Of a stretch of DNA of 64,000 nt, positions 9,112 to 17,703 are shown piece by piece. The stretch lies in NCBI RefSeq assembly GCF_011392115.1, contig NZ_JAAJBT010000001.1, positions 248,001 through 312,000 on the forward strand. The letters are read 5' to 3'. The DNA comes from Flavobacterium difficile (lineage in GTDB: Bacteria; Bacteroidota; Bacteroidia; Flavobacteriales; Flavobacteriaceae). How positions within the stretch are numbered: the first letter of the stretch is position 1; the number at the start of each line of letters is the position of its first letter. Both the position numbers and the translations under genes were made by a program. Below the pieces are notes generated by a model, which searched no databases, had not been told where the DNA came from, and saw only the letters and a list, made by a program, of their open reading frames with translations.

Positions 9112-10056
9112 ATGAAGAAGATTGTTTTACTCTTAGTTTTGTTTTTTAATGCCTTTTTATTTGGACAAGAATACAAAACAGAATTTTTTGATTCTCTAGG
9201 AATGAGGTCCGTTAATGAGACAGGTTTTAGAAAAATTGTGTATGAAAAGAAAGATAGTTTATATAAGATATCAACTTTTTACAAAGGCAAATTAAACGCT
9301 GTAAAAATTGTAGTTGATACAATAAACTATGCAAAAAACATTGAGGAAACTGAGTATTTCGAAAATGGAAAAATATCAAAAACAAGAAAATACTTAAACA
9401 ATAAATTAGATGGTGATATAGTAGAATATTACGATAATGGCTTAAAAAAAGCAGTATATCAAATGGAGTATGACCAATCATTAAACTCTGTTTATAAAAT
9501 TAATGAATTTTGGAACAAAGAAGGCGAGCAACAAGTTATTAAAGGCAATGGAAAATTTGAGTTCGAAATATCAGTTAATTTTGGTTTAAATGAGAAACTT
9601 TTTCTAACTGGTAATGTAGTTGATGGTTTATTTGAAGGTAAATTTAATTCAAATGATGAGGTGTTTCCTTATTTTGAAGAATATTATTCAAAAGGAAAAC
9701 TGTTAAATGGAATGCGAAAAGTTTCTAAAAAAGAATCAAAATATTACACAGAAATTGCTATTCAGGCAAAACCAAATGGAGGAATGAGTAGTTTTAGAGG
9801 ACTAATTGGTTCGCAAATGTCAACAAAAAGACAAAAATCTGCCCTTAAAGGTCAAGTAATAGCTAAGTTCATTGTAGATACAAACGGATCGATTAAAAAT
9901 CCAATAATTGTTAAAAGTTTAAATTCTTATTTTGATAATCAATTGCTTGATATTTTGAGAAATACGGAAAAATGGACTCCTGGTGAATATAGAGGTCTGA
10001 AAGTAAAACAATATTTTACAATTCCTCTATTAATTGATGTGGAGGAAGCTAAGTGA
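9112..10056 (+). CDS. Secreted MORN-like protein with TonB C-terminal domain
   Basis: A 314-aa exported protein with signal peptide MKKIVLLLVLFFNAFLFGQ. Residues about 60-120 contain toxin-antitoxin/MORN-like turns (YFENGKISKTRKYLNNKLDG, then YYDNGLKKAVY). The last ~75 residues match the TonB_C fold (GQVIAKFIVDTNGSIKNP, then LLDILRNTEKWTPGEYRGLK, ending in IPLLID). It has no N-terminal membrane anchor or Pro-rich linker, so it is not a classical TonB; such proteins are frequent in Flavobacteria and uncharacterised. It starts 9 nt after thyA and is probably co-transcribed. Confidence 0.7.
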   Translation: MKKIVLLLVLFFNAFLFGQEYKTEFFDSLGMRSVNETGFRKIVYEKKDSLYKISTFYKGKLNAVKIVVDTINYAKNIEETEYFENGKISKTRKYLNNKLDGDIVEYYDNGLKKAVYQMEYDQSLNSVYKINEFWNKEGEQQVIKGNGKFEFEISVNFGLNEKLFLTGNVVDGLFEGKFNSNDEVFPYFEEYYSKGKLLNGMRKVSKKESKYYTEIAIQAKPNGGMSSFRGLIGSQMSTKRQKSALKGQVIAKFIVDTNGSIKNPIIVKSLNSYFDNQLLDILRNTEKWTPGEYRGLKVKQYFTIPLLIDVEEAK

Positions 10057-10158
10057 TAATATAAATTGGTTTCGATGTGTTTTAAAAAATCATAATTTGC
10101 TTTTAAAACAATTCATATACATTTTGTAAATTTCTTTTATCAAATACTCTAAATAATT

Positions 10159-10656
10159 ATGCTAACACTAATCGCCGCAACATCTACAAATAACGCTTTA
10201 GGAAAAGACAACCAATTGGTTTGGCATTTACCTGACGATTTTAAGCGTTTTAAAGCTTTAACTACAGGACATTACATTATTTTAGGAAGAAAAACGTTTG
10301 AAAGTTTCCCTAAACCTTTGCCAAACAGAACGCATGTAATTATTACTCGAAATAAAAATTACGAAGCACCAGAAGGATGTATTGTGGTTTCAAGTTTAGA
10401 AAATGCTATTGAGGTTTGTCCAAAAAATGAAGAAATTTTCATTATCGGTGGTGGTGAAATTTATAAGCAATCTATAGATATTGCTGACAAAGTTGAATTA
10501 ACTCGTGTGCATACTATCGTAGAAGCAGATACTTTTTTTCCTGAAGTTGATCCAGGTAAATGGAAAGTTGTTTTCGAAGAATTTCATCCCAAAGATGAAA
10601 AACATGCCTTCGATTTTACTTTTTTAACTTTTATTAAAGCAAATCCTAATTCGTAA
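10159..10656 (+). CDS. folA: Dihydrofolate reductase
   Basis: Reduces dihydrofolate to tetrahydrofolate with NADPH, restoring the cofactor oxidised by ThyA. The 165-residue length is standard. N-terminal LIAATSTNNALGKDNQLVWHLPDDFKRF contains the LVWHLPDD active-site segment with the conserved acidic residue. LGRKTFESFPKPLPNRTHVIITR and IIGGGEIYKQ are the NADPH-binding elements. The start agrees with family N-termini. Confidence 0.96.
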   Translation: MLTLIAATSTNNALGKDNQLVWHLPDDFKRFKALTTGHYIILGRKTFESFPKPLPNRTHVIITRNKNYEAPEGCIVVSSLENAIEVCPKNEEIFIIGGGEIYKQSIDIADKVELTRVHTIVEADTFFPEVDPGKWKVVFEEFHPKDEKHAFDFTFLTFIKANPNS

Positions 10657-10671
10657 ATCGTAATTTTGAAT

Positions 10672-10679
10672 TACTTTTG
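10672..10679 (+). promoter_or_regulatory. -7 box for menG
   Basis: TACTTTTG fits TAnnTTTG, 18 nt upstream of the menG ATG at 10698. A short 7-nt repeat (TCGTAAATCGTAAT) precedes it at the folA stop. Confidence 0.4.
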
Positions 10680-10697
10680 TAGCACAAATAAAAAATC

Positions 10698-11429
10698 ATG
10701 TCTAAAACCATAAAACCATACCAAGATTCCGACACCAGTAAGAAAGAGCAAGTTGCTCAAATGTTCGACACTATTTCCGGGAATTATGACGGATTGAACA
10801 AAATTATTTCTTTGGGAACCGATGCCGCCTGGAAAAAGAAGATTCTGAAAATGGTGCAACTTCAAAATCCAACAAATATTTTAGATATAGCTACGGGAAC
10901 TGGGGATTTAGCCATTCTTTTCGCTGCAACTTCTGCAAAAGAAATTATTGGCTTAGATATTTCTCACGGCATGTTAGAAGTTGGAAAGAAAAAAATCTTA
11001 GATAAAAAACTAGAATCAAAAATTCAAATGGTTTTAGGTGATGGAGAACAAATTCCGTATGCAGATAATTATTTTGATGTAATTACCATTGCTTACGGAG
11101 TGAGAAATTTTGAGAATTTAGATAAAGGTTTGTCAGAAGTTTTAAGAGTGCTAAAACCAAATGGCTTACTGTTAATTTTAGAAACTTCTGTTCCTACAAA
11201 ATTCCCTGTGAAACAAGGTTATTATGTATATACCAATTTTATTATGCCAGCCATAGGTAAATTGTTTTCTAAAGATAAAAAAGCCTATGCCTATTTGTCC
11301 AATTCGGCACAAAATTTTCCTTTTGGAGAAGCTTTAAACAATATTTTACGAAAAATTGGGTTTATAGATGTAAAGCACTTGCCTCAAACATTAGGTGTGG
11401 CAACAATTTATAAAGCATCAAAAAAGTAA
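10698..11429 (+). CDS. menG: Demethylmenaquinone methyltransferase (UbiE/MenG)
   Basis: SAM-dependent C-methylation, the last step of menaquinone synthesis. The 243 aa show the UbiE signatures: VAQMFDTISGNYDGLNKIISLG at the N-terminus, SAM motif I DIATGTGDLAI, YFDVITIAYGVRNF and LRVLKPNGLLLILE. Flavobacteria use menaquinone, so MenG is the likely role. The gene is 3 nt from the PorT-like gene, an arrangement I recall as common in Flavobacteria. Confidence 0.94.
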   Translation: MSKTIKPYQDSDTSKKEQVAQMFDTISGNYDGLNKIISLGTDAAWKKKILKMVQLQNPTNILDIATGTGDLAILFAATSAKEIIGLDISHGMLEVGKKKILDKKLESKIQMVLGDGEQIPYADNYFDVITIAYGVRNFENLDKGLSEVLRVLKPNGLLLILETSVPTKFPVKQGYYVYTNFIMPAIGKLFSKDKKAYAYLSNSAQNFPFGEALNNILRKIGFIDVKHLPQTLGVATIYKASKK

Positions 11430-11432
11430 GAC

Positions 11433-12131
11433 ATGCAATTCAAATCAATTTTTATACTACTATTCATTACACTAAATTCGTTTGGACAAGGCGGAACATT
11501 TGGTAAAGATCCAATTATTCAGCAAGAAAATTTCGACAAACAAAGGGTGCATTGGGGTTATTTTTTAGGCTTTAGTAGTTATAATTATCAATTTAATTAT
11601 TTAACTGTTGGAAAAGATATCGAGTTAAAAACTTCTACAGGTTTTAATGTCGGATTAGTTGGAAATCTTCGTTTAAATGAATTTTTAGATTTGCGTTTTG
11701 AACCTGGTTTTTATGCTACTCAAAGAAATTTAGTATATCCTGATATTGCAAATAGTGTAGATAAACTAAGAGAAGTTAAAGCAGCCAATTTGCATTTTCC
11801 ACTATTATTAAAATATTCTGCTTTGCGTACCGGAAATGTTAGGCCTTATTTATTAGGTGGAGTTTCTTCAACTTTAAATTTAGGAAGTAACGAAAAAGCG
11901 CCCGACGATAATTTTTCTGACAGATTTAGAGTGAAAACTTGGACGCAAAATTATGAGATTGGATTTGGTTTGGATTTGTATTTAGAATATTTCAAATTCT
12001 CACCCTCAATTCGAGGTGTTTTTGGTATGAATGATGAGTTAATTCGTGACAACGACCCAAATTCTCCTTGGACGGGTAACATACAATCTATGAAAACTAG
12101 AGCTGTTTTTATCAACTTCACGTTTCATTAA
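11433..12131 (+). CDS. porT: PorT-family outer-membrane beta-barrel (T9SS)
   Basis: The 232-aa protein has a signal peptide (MQFKSIFILLFITLNSFGQ) and an alternating, aromatic-rich barrel pattern ending in VFINFTFH. HWGYFLGFSSYNYQFNY, the RLNEFLDLRFEPGFYATQRN stretch and FPLLLKYSALR fit the PorT/SprT family required for the Bacteroidetes type IX secretion and gliding machinery. Its position directly after menG supports this. T9SS substrates and gldA occur elsewhere in the window. The main alternative is a generic porin-like barrel of the same fold. Confidence 0.8.
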   Translation: MQFKSIFILLFITLNSFGQGGTFGKDPIIQQENFDKQRVHWGYFLGFSSYNYQFNYLTVGKDIELKTSTGFNVGLVGNLRLNEFLDLRFEPGFYATQRNLVYPDIANSVDKLREVKAANLHFPLLLKYSALRTGNVRPYLLGGVSSTLNLGSNEKAPDDNFSDRFRVKTWTQNYEIGFGLDLYLEYFKFSPSIRGVFGMNDELIRDNDPNSPWTGNIQSMKTRAVFINFTFH

Positions 12132-12214
12132 AATGCCATAATTTATTTTTAGAGTAAAGTAGTCTAAAACAGTTAGTTGCTATAATATTTTTATTTCAAT
12201 TGCTTTAAAATAAG

Positions 12215-12943
12215 TTATTGCATTCTTTTAAATTCCGATAAAATTATTGCCGTCGCAGTTGCTACGTTTAAACTTTCTGTTTGTTGTAAACTGCCAAATC
12301 TTGGAATACTGATTTTTTGAGTTACCAAATTCTCAATTTCTTTTGAAATTCCATTGGCTTCATTACCCATAACAATGATTCCTTTAGGAGGTAGTTCCGA
12401 TTTATAAATGTTTTCACCTTCCATAAAAGTACCAAAAATGTCTAAATCGGTAGTTTTTAAATAGTCCGTTAAGTTCGTATATACAACTTCCACACGAGCC
12501 AAACTTCCCATAGTAGCCTGAACTACTTTTGGATTGTAAATATCAACCGTTTCTTCCGTACAAACAATTTTAGAAATTCCAAACCAATCGCACAGTCTAA
12601 TAATTGTGCCCATATTTCCAGGGTCTTTAATATTATCTAAGGCCAATTCTAAATCAGAAGAACCTAATTTAGAGCTAGTTGTTTTAATTTTAAAAACAGC
12701 CAAACAATCATTTGCGGTAGTTAATGCAGATATTTTTTTAAGTTCACTTTCAGAAATAAATTCTGTTTGAAATTTTTTATCAAATAAATTTTCTTTAGTT
12801 ACAAATAAATGTTCCAAGCTAAAATTGGCATCAATAAGCTCCTGAATTACTTTTTTACCTTCCGCAATAAAAAGTTGATGTATTTTTCGGTACTTTTTTT
12901 GCTGTAAGCTATTAATTAGTTTAATTTGGTTTTTGCTAACCAT
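12215..12943 (-). CDS. TrmH/SpoU-family RNA 2'-O-methyltransferase
   Basis: The 242-aa protein has an N-terminal substrate-binding domain (about 1-85, KNQIKLINSLQQKKYRKIHQ and LFIAEGKKVIQEL) and a C-terminal SPOUT knot domain (LELALDNIKDPGNMGTIIRL, IVMGNEANGISKEI, IPRFGSLQQTESLNVATATA). It methylates ribose in tRNA or rRNA with SAM; the target base cannot be assigned. It is convergent with porT, and I saw no terminator hairpin in the 83-nt gap. It diverges from the TamL-like gene. Confidence 0.9.
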   Translation of the reverse strand: MVSKNQIKLINSLQQKKYRKIHQLFIAEGKKVIQELIDANFSLEHLFVTKENLFDKKFQTEFISESELKKISALTTANDCLAVFKIKTTSSKLGSSDLELALDNIKDPGNMGTIIRLCDWFGISKIVCTEETVDIYNPKVVQATMGSLARVEVVYTNLTDYLKTTDLDIFGTFMEGENIYKSELPPKGIIVMGNEANGISKEIENLVTQKISIPRFGSLQQTESLNVATATAIILSEFKRMQ

Positions 12944-12952
12944 AAAAAGTTG

Positions 12953-12960
12953 TATTTTTG
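12953..12960 (+). promoter_or_regulatory. -7 box for the TamL-like gene
   Basis: TATTTTTG fits TAnnTTTG. Its last three bases coincide with an in-frame TTG at 12958, so that TTG would lie upstream of the transcript. The usable start is then the TTG at 12976. Confidence 0.5.
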
Positions 12961-12975
12961 AATAAAATTAAGTGT

Positions 12976-15540
12976 TTGAAAAAATTCACATCAAAAATAG
13001 TACTATTTTTTCTTTTTGGACTATTTTTTTACTCCTGTTCTGAAGTAAGAAAACTCCAAAAGAAACAGTTGCTAATTCATAATAACGAAATTATAGTTAA
13101 TGGTAAATCTACAAAAGCGGAAGATTTACAAAATCAGTTGTACCAAAAACCCAACAGTAAATTATTAGGTTTTAAGCCAAGATTACAACTTTTTAATTTA
13201 AGTAAAAAAAACGCAGATTCTTCTTATCAGGCTTGGTTACTTAAAAAGCCAAATCGCGTAGCGAAAATGACGAAGTTATATTCCAAAAAACAAGTGAATC
13301 GCTTAGGAAAATCATTTCTTGTTTCAGGTTACAGCGATTTTTTTAAGAGAGTTGGAGAAGCACCTTCTATTTTAGATACTTCAAGAGTAAAAAAATCTGA
13401 AAAAAGATTATTTAAATATCATTTTAATCGTGGTTTTTTTGATGCGAAAGTAACCTCAAAAATTGATTCTTTAAAAAAGCAAAAAGTAAAAATTTCATAC
13501 CTTATCAATTCAGGAAAACCTTACCTAATTGATAGTATTTTTAGAAATATAAATTCTCCAATTATAGATTCATTATATGTGGAAATATCTAACCGATCTT
13601 TAATAAAATCTGGAACTTCTTATAACGCCGAGAATATTGCAATTGAGAAAAAAAGAATTACTACAGAATTTAGAAATCGTGGCGTATATCATTTTCAGGA
13701 AAACTACATAAAACAACCTGATGCCGATACTATAGATAAACCTAAAAACACACTAAATTTAACTTTTAATATTGGAAATCGAATTGTAAAAAAAGGCGAT
13801 TCTAGCTATACAGAACCTTTTAAGCTGTATAAAATTAATAAAGTCAACATTTTTACAGATAAACAAGTTAAAGAAAAAGTTGTTGGAATTGACAGTATTG
13901 CCTACAAAAATTATAATTTTTACAGTTCTGGAAAATTAAAATACAAACCCAAAGCCATAACAAATTCTATTTTTATTGAAGAAGGTAAATTGTTTAGTGA
14001 TCAAGATAAAACGTTAACTACAAGGGCTTTATCCAACTTGAAAATCTTTTCTTATCCGCAAATTCAGTATGTTGAAGATGCTAGTGGTGAAGGATTGATA
14101 GCTAACGTTGTTTTAACACCTTTAAAAAAATATCAATTTAACATTAAAGGCGATTTAACCCATTCTAACATTCAACAATTTGGTATTTCCGGATTTACAG
14201 GTATTACTTTTAGAAATATATTTAAAGGGGCCGAAATTTTAGATTTTTCCATTCGAGGCAATCTTGGAACTTCAACCGATCCGAGTATCAAAAACAGTAC
14301 AAATGCTTTTTTTAACATCTTAGAATATGGAGGTGATTTAAAATTGACATTTCCAAGGATTTTCTTTCCAATTAATACCAAGAGCATAATTAAAAAAGAA
14401 TCGTTACCCAGTACATCTATTACTTTAGGACTCTCTAAACAAACCAATATCGGTTTAGATAAAGAAAATTATAACGGAAGTTTCTATTACGATTGGGGCT
14501 TAAATAAAGACGAAACTAAAAAATTCAGATTCGATTTGTTTAACCTACAATTTGTTAGAAATCTAAATATTGGAAATTATTTTAATGTATATAATTATTC
14601 GTATGATACGTTGAACGATTTAGCATTAGTTTATAACACTAATCCAAATTTTAATGTAGGACAAATTTTAGGGAATGATTTAACTTTTCCAGGTGCAGTT
14701 GAGTTTATTAATCAAGTTGGTGCTGGATTTATAGATGTTGGAAGTGAAGAAAATTTCAAAACCATCAACACTATTGGTGAAAGAAGAAAAAGACTTATCG
14801 AAAACAACTTAATTTTATCCTCTAGTTTTTCTTATAATTTAAGTACAAAAAGCGATTTTAACGATGTGCAGTTTTATAATATAAAAGCCAAAATAGAAAG
14901 TTCTGGTAATATTTTAAACGCAATTGCAAAACAAAAAAATGAAGGCTTTAGCGACAATAATAAAAGAACACTTTTTGGTGTAGAATATGCTCAGTACATA
15001 AAAACAGAACTAGAATACATCAAACACTTACATCTTTACAAAAAAAGTTCTTTAGCTTTCCGATTTTTTGGAGGTATAGCAATTCCTTATGGGAACTCCA
15101 ATTCTGTTCCGTTTTCACGAAGTTATTTTGCAGGTGGAAGTAATGATAATAGAGGATGGCAAGCTTATTCGTTAGGGCCAGGTTCAAGTGCTAGTGTAAA
15201 TGATTTTAATGAAGCCAATTTGAAATTTTCTTTAAATTTAGAATATAGATTTAATATTTTTAACAGTTTAAATGGCGCATTATTTGCTGATGCGGGAAAT
15301 ATTTGGAATGTTTTTGATAATGTGGAAGATGAAAAACTTAAATTTAAAGGAGCAAAATCTTTCGAAGAATTCGCCTTAGGAACGGGTTTCGGATTGCGTT
15401 ACGATTTTGGTTTTTTCGTAGTTCGTGGCGATTTTGGGTTTAAAGCTTATAATCCAGCTAAGCGTTATGAAGAAAGATGGCTTAAAGATGTAAATTTATC
15501 AAAAACTGTATTTAATATAGGTATCAATTATCCTTTCTAG
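12976..15540 (+). CDS. TamL-like BamA/TamA (Omp85) outer-membrane lipoprotein
   Basis: An Omp85-superfamily protein of about 854 aa. From the TTG at 12976 the N-terminus reads MKKFTSKIVLFFLFG and then FFYSCSE, a lipoprotein signal with the lipobox Cys in YSCS. POTRA-like segments occupy about 25-400 (SKKQVNRLGKSFLVSG, KISYLINSGKPYLIDSIF). The C-terminal half is a surface-antigen barrel with FAGGSNDNRGWQAYSLGPG, the typical RGW motif region, ending in VFNIGINYPF. A lipidated TamA-like protein (TamL) is known from Bacteroidetes and is presumed to act in outer-membrane assembly. No ATG is available near the N-terminus. Confidence 0.82.
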   Translation: MKKFTSKIVLFFLFGLFFYSCSEVRKLQKKQLLIHNNEIIVNGKSTKAEDLQNQLYQKPNSKLLGFKPRLQLFNLSKKNADSSYQAWLLKKPNRVAKMTKLYSKKQVNRLGKSFLVSGYSDFFKRVGEAPSILDTSRVKKSEKRLFKYHFNRGFFDAKVTSKIDSLKKQKVKISYLINSGKPYLIDSIFRNINSPIIDSLYVEISNRSLIKSGTSYNAENIAIEKKRITTEFRNRGVYHFQENYIKQPDADTIDKPKNTLNLTFNIGNRIVKKGDSSYTEPFKLYKINKVNIFTDKQVKEKVVGIDSIAYKNYNFYSSGKLKYKPKAITNSIFIEEGKLFSDQDKTLTTRALSNLKIFSYPQIQYVEDASGEGLIANVVLTPLKKYQFNIKGDLTHSNIQQFGISGFTGITFRNIFKGAEILDFSIRGNLGTSTDPSIKNSTNAFFNILEYGGDLKLTFPRIFFPINTKSIIKKESLPSTSITLGLSKQTNIGLDKENYNGSFYYDWGLNKDETKKFRFDLFNLQFVRNLNIGNYFNVYNYSYDTLNDLALVYNTNPNFNVGQILGNDLTFPGAVEFINQVGAGFIDVGSEENFKTINTIGERRKRLIENNLILSSSFSYNLSTKSDFNDVQFYNIKAKIESSGNILNAIAKQKNEGFSDNNKRTLFGVEYAQYIKTELEYIKHLHLYKKSSLAFRFFGGIAIPYGNSNSVPFSRSYFAGGSNDNRGWQAYSLGPGSSASVNDFNEANLKFSLNLEYRFNIFNSLNGALFADAGNIWNVFDNVEDEKLKFKGAKSFEEFALGTGFGLRYDFGFFVVRGDFGFKAYNPAKRYEERWLKDVNLSKTVFNIGINYPF

Positions 15541-15555
15541 AATTAATAAAATTAT

Positions 15556-15563
15556 TACTTTTG
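15556..15563 (+). promoter_or_regulatory. -7 box for fbaA
   Basis: TACTTTTG fits TAnnTTTG, 46 nt upstream of the fbaA ATG. Confidence 0.5.
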
Positions 15564-15609
15564 TAAATTCAACAACACAAAATAAATTATTAAAAATAAA
15601 AAACACATT

Positions 15610-16677
15610 ATGAGTCATACTATTAAACCAGGAGTTGCAACAGGAGATCAAGTTCAAGAAATTTTTAGATATGCTAAAGAAAAAGGCTTCGCGTTACCAG
15701 CCGTAAATGTTACTGGTAGTAGTACAGTAAATGGCGTTTTAGAAACTGCAGCAAAATTAAACGCTCCTGTAATCATTCAGTTTTCAAATGGTGGTGGTCA
15801 ATATAATGCAGGTAAAGGTCTTTCTAATGCTGGTGAAAAAGCAGCTATTTTAGGTTCAATCGCTGGTGCCATTCATGTGCATACTTTAGCAGAAGCTTAT
15901 GGTGCAACTGTAATTTTACACACAGATCATTGTGCTAAAAAATTATTACCATGGATTGATGGTTTATTAGAGGCTTCTGAAAAACATTTCGCAGCTACAG
16001 GAAAACCATTATATTCTTCACATATGATCGATTTATCTGAAGAACCAATTGAAGAAAATATCGAAATTTGTAAATCCTATTTAGCACGTATGAGTAAAAT
16101 GGGTATGACATTAGAAATCGAATTAGGTATAACAGGTGGAGAAGAAGATGGTGTAGATAATTCAGATGTGGACAGCTCGAAATTATACACGCAACCAGAA
16201 GAAGTTTCGTATGCTTACGAAGAATTAATGAAAGTGAGTCCGCGTTTTACTATTGCAGCTTCTTTCGGAAATGTACACGGCGTTTACAAACCAGGAAACG
16301 TAAAATTAACACCTAAGATTTTGAAAAATTCTCAAGAATTCGTTCAAAATAAATTCAATACAGAAGCAAATCCAGTAGATTTTGTTTTCCATGGTGGTTC
16401 AGGTTCTACTTTAGAGGAAATTAGAGAAGCAATTTCTTACGGTGTAATTAAAATGAATATTGATACTGATTTACAATTCGCATATACTGAAGGTGTAAGA
16501 GATTACATGGTGAACAATATCGATTATTTAAAAACTCAAATTGGAAATCCAGAAGGAAGCGATGTGCCTAACAAAAAATATTACGATCCAAGAAAATGGG
16601 TGCGTGAAGGTGAAGTTACATTCAATACTAGATTAGAACAAGCTTTCGCAGATTTAAATAATGTAAACACGTTATAA
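15610..16677 (+). CDS. fbaA: Class II fructose-bisphosphate aldolase
   Basis: Zn-dependent cleavage of fructose-1,6-bisphosphate in glycolysis and gluconeogenesis. Length 355 aa, as in the FbaA subgroup (E. coli 359). TDHCAKKLLPWIDGL contains the metal-binding and catalytic Asp/His pair, EIELGITGGEEDGVDNS carries the Glu and flexible-loop residues, and FHGGSGSTLEEIREAISYGV is the C-terminal phosphate-binding signature. It has its own promoter and is followed by accD after a repeat-containing gap. Confidence 0.97.
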   Translation: MSHTIKPGVATGDQVQEIFRYAKEKGFALPAVNVTGSSTVNGVLETAAKLNAPVIIQFSNGGGQYNAGKGLSNAGEKAAILGSIAGAIHVHTLAEAYGATVILHTDHCAKKLLPWIDGLLEASEKHFAATGKPLYSSHMIDLSEEPIEENIEICKSYLARMSKMGMTLEIELGITGGEEDGVDNSDVDSSKLYTQPEEVSYAYEELMKVSPRFTIAASFGNVHGVYKPGNVKLTPKILKNSQEFVQNKFNTEANPVDFVFHGGSGSTLEEIREAISYGVIKMNIDTDLQFAYTEGVRDYMVNNIDYLKTQIGNPEGSDVPNKKYYDPRKWVREGEVTFNTRLEQAFADLNNVNTL

Positions 16678-16749
16678 TTTACAAATTAATTGTACAAAAT
16701 ATAAGATAATAAATTTTTAATATGTTAGATAAAGTTATGTTTTGAAGGC

Positions 16750-16784
16750 AACTTCTAACTTCCAACTTCTAACTTCTAACTTAC
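16750..16784 (+). repeat. Heptanucleotide repeat (CTTCTAA/CTTCCAA type)
   Basis: Units CTTCTAA, CTTCCAA, CTTCTAA, CTTCTAA and CTTACTA run up to the accD ATG at 16789. The same units occur before rsgA and inside aroA and metH. Confidence 0.8.
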
Positions 16785-16788
16785 TATT

Positions 16789-17643
16789 ATGGCTTGGTTT
16801 AAAAGAAAAGAAAAAGGAATTACTACCGCAACAGAAGATAAAAAAGATGTTCCGAAAGGATTGTGGTATAAGTCTCCAACAGGGAAAATTGTTGATTCTG
16901 ACGAATTAGAAAGAAATTTATGGGTTAGCCCAGAAGATGATTATCATGTTAGAATTGGTAGTGCTGAATATTTTCAAATTTTATTTGATAATAATGAATT
17001 TGAAGAATTAGATGCAAATTTAACTTCTGTAGATTCTTTAAACTTCGTAGATACTAAAAAATATAGCGACCGTTTAAAAGAAGTAACAGAAAAAACAAAA
17101 TTAAAAGACGCAGTTAGAACAGCTGTAGGTAAATCTAAAGGAAACGACATCGTAGTAAGCTGTATGGATTTTGCCTTTATTGGTGGTTCAATGGGTGCGG
17201 TAGTAGGTGAAAAAATAGCACGTGGTATTAATTATGCGATTAAGCATAGGTTGCCATTTGTGATGATTTCAAAATCAGGTGGTGCTCGTATGATGGAAGC
17301 GGCACAGTCTTTAATGCAATTGGCTAAAACTTCTGCAAAATTAGCACAATTAGCTGAAGAAAGATTACCATACATTTCATTATGTACCGATCCAACAACA
17401 GGTGGAACAACCGCTTCTTATGCAATGCTAGGTGATATCAATATCGCAGAACCAGGAGCTTTAGTAGCTTTCGCTGGACCGCGTGTGGTCAGAGATACAA
17501 CGGGTAAAGATTTACCAGAAGGATTTCAAACTTCAGAGTTCTTACTAGATCACGGTTTTTTAGATTTCATTTCACACAGAAAAGATTTAAAAGACAAAAT
17601 TAATATGTACGTTGATTTAATTTTAAATCAAGATATTAGATAA
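16789..17643 (+). CDS. accD: Acetyl-CoA carboxylase carboxyltransferase subunit beta
   Basis: With AccA, transfers the carboxyl group from biotin to acetyl-CoA in fatty-acid synthesis. The 284-aa protein has [40 protein letters not shown] and [17 protein letters not shown], the crotonase-like signatures. The N-terminal region where many AccD proteins carry a four-Cys zinc ribbon reads [19 protein letters not shown] and [13 protein letters not shown], with no cysteines, so the ribbon has lost its metal site. A convergent terminator follows immediately. Confidence 0.95.
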   Translation: MAWFKRKEKGITTATEDKKDVPKGLWYKSPTGKIVDSDELERNLWVSPEDDYHVRIGSAEYFQILFDNNEFEELDANLTSVDSLNFVDTKKYSDRLKEVTEKTKLKDAVRTAVGKSKGNDIVVSCMDFAFIGGSMGAVVGEKIARGINYAIKHRLPFVMISKSGGARMMEAAQSLMQLAKTSAKLAQLAEERLPYISLCTDPTTGGTTASYAMLGDINIAEPGALVAFAGPRVVRDTTGKDLPEGFQTSEFLLDHGFLDFISHRKDLKDKINMYVDLILNQDIR

Positions 17644-17646
17644 AAC

Positions 17647-17685
17647 AAAAAACCCCGATTTTCAACTAAAAATCGGGGTTTTTTT
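17647..17685. terminator. Bidirectional terminator between accD and metK
   Basis: AAAAAACCCCGATTTT pairs with AAAATCGGGGTTTTTT around a CAACT loop. A runs on one side and T runs on the other suit termination in both directions for the convergent accD and metK. Confidence 0.9.
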
Positions 17686-17703
17686 ATGATTGTTTAGAAA
17701 AGA

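Noticed and set aside
12132-12214. Terminator between convergent porT and the rRNA methyltransferase gene
   Set aside because: I found no inverted repeat with a T-run in the 83-nt gap.
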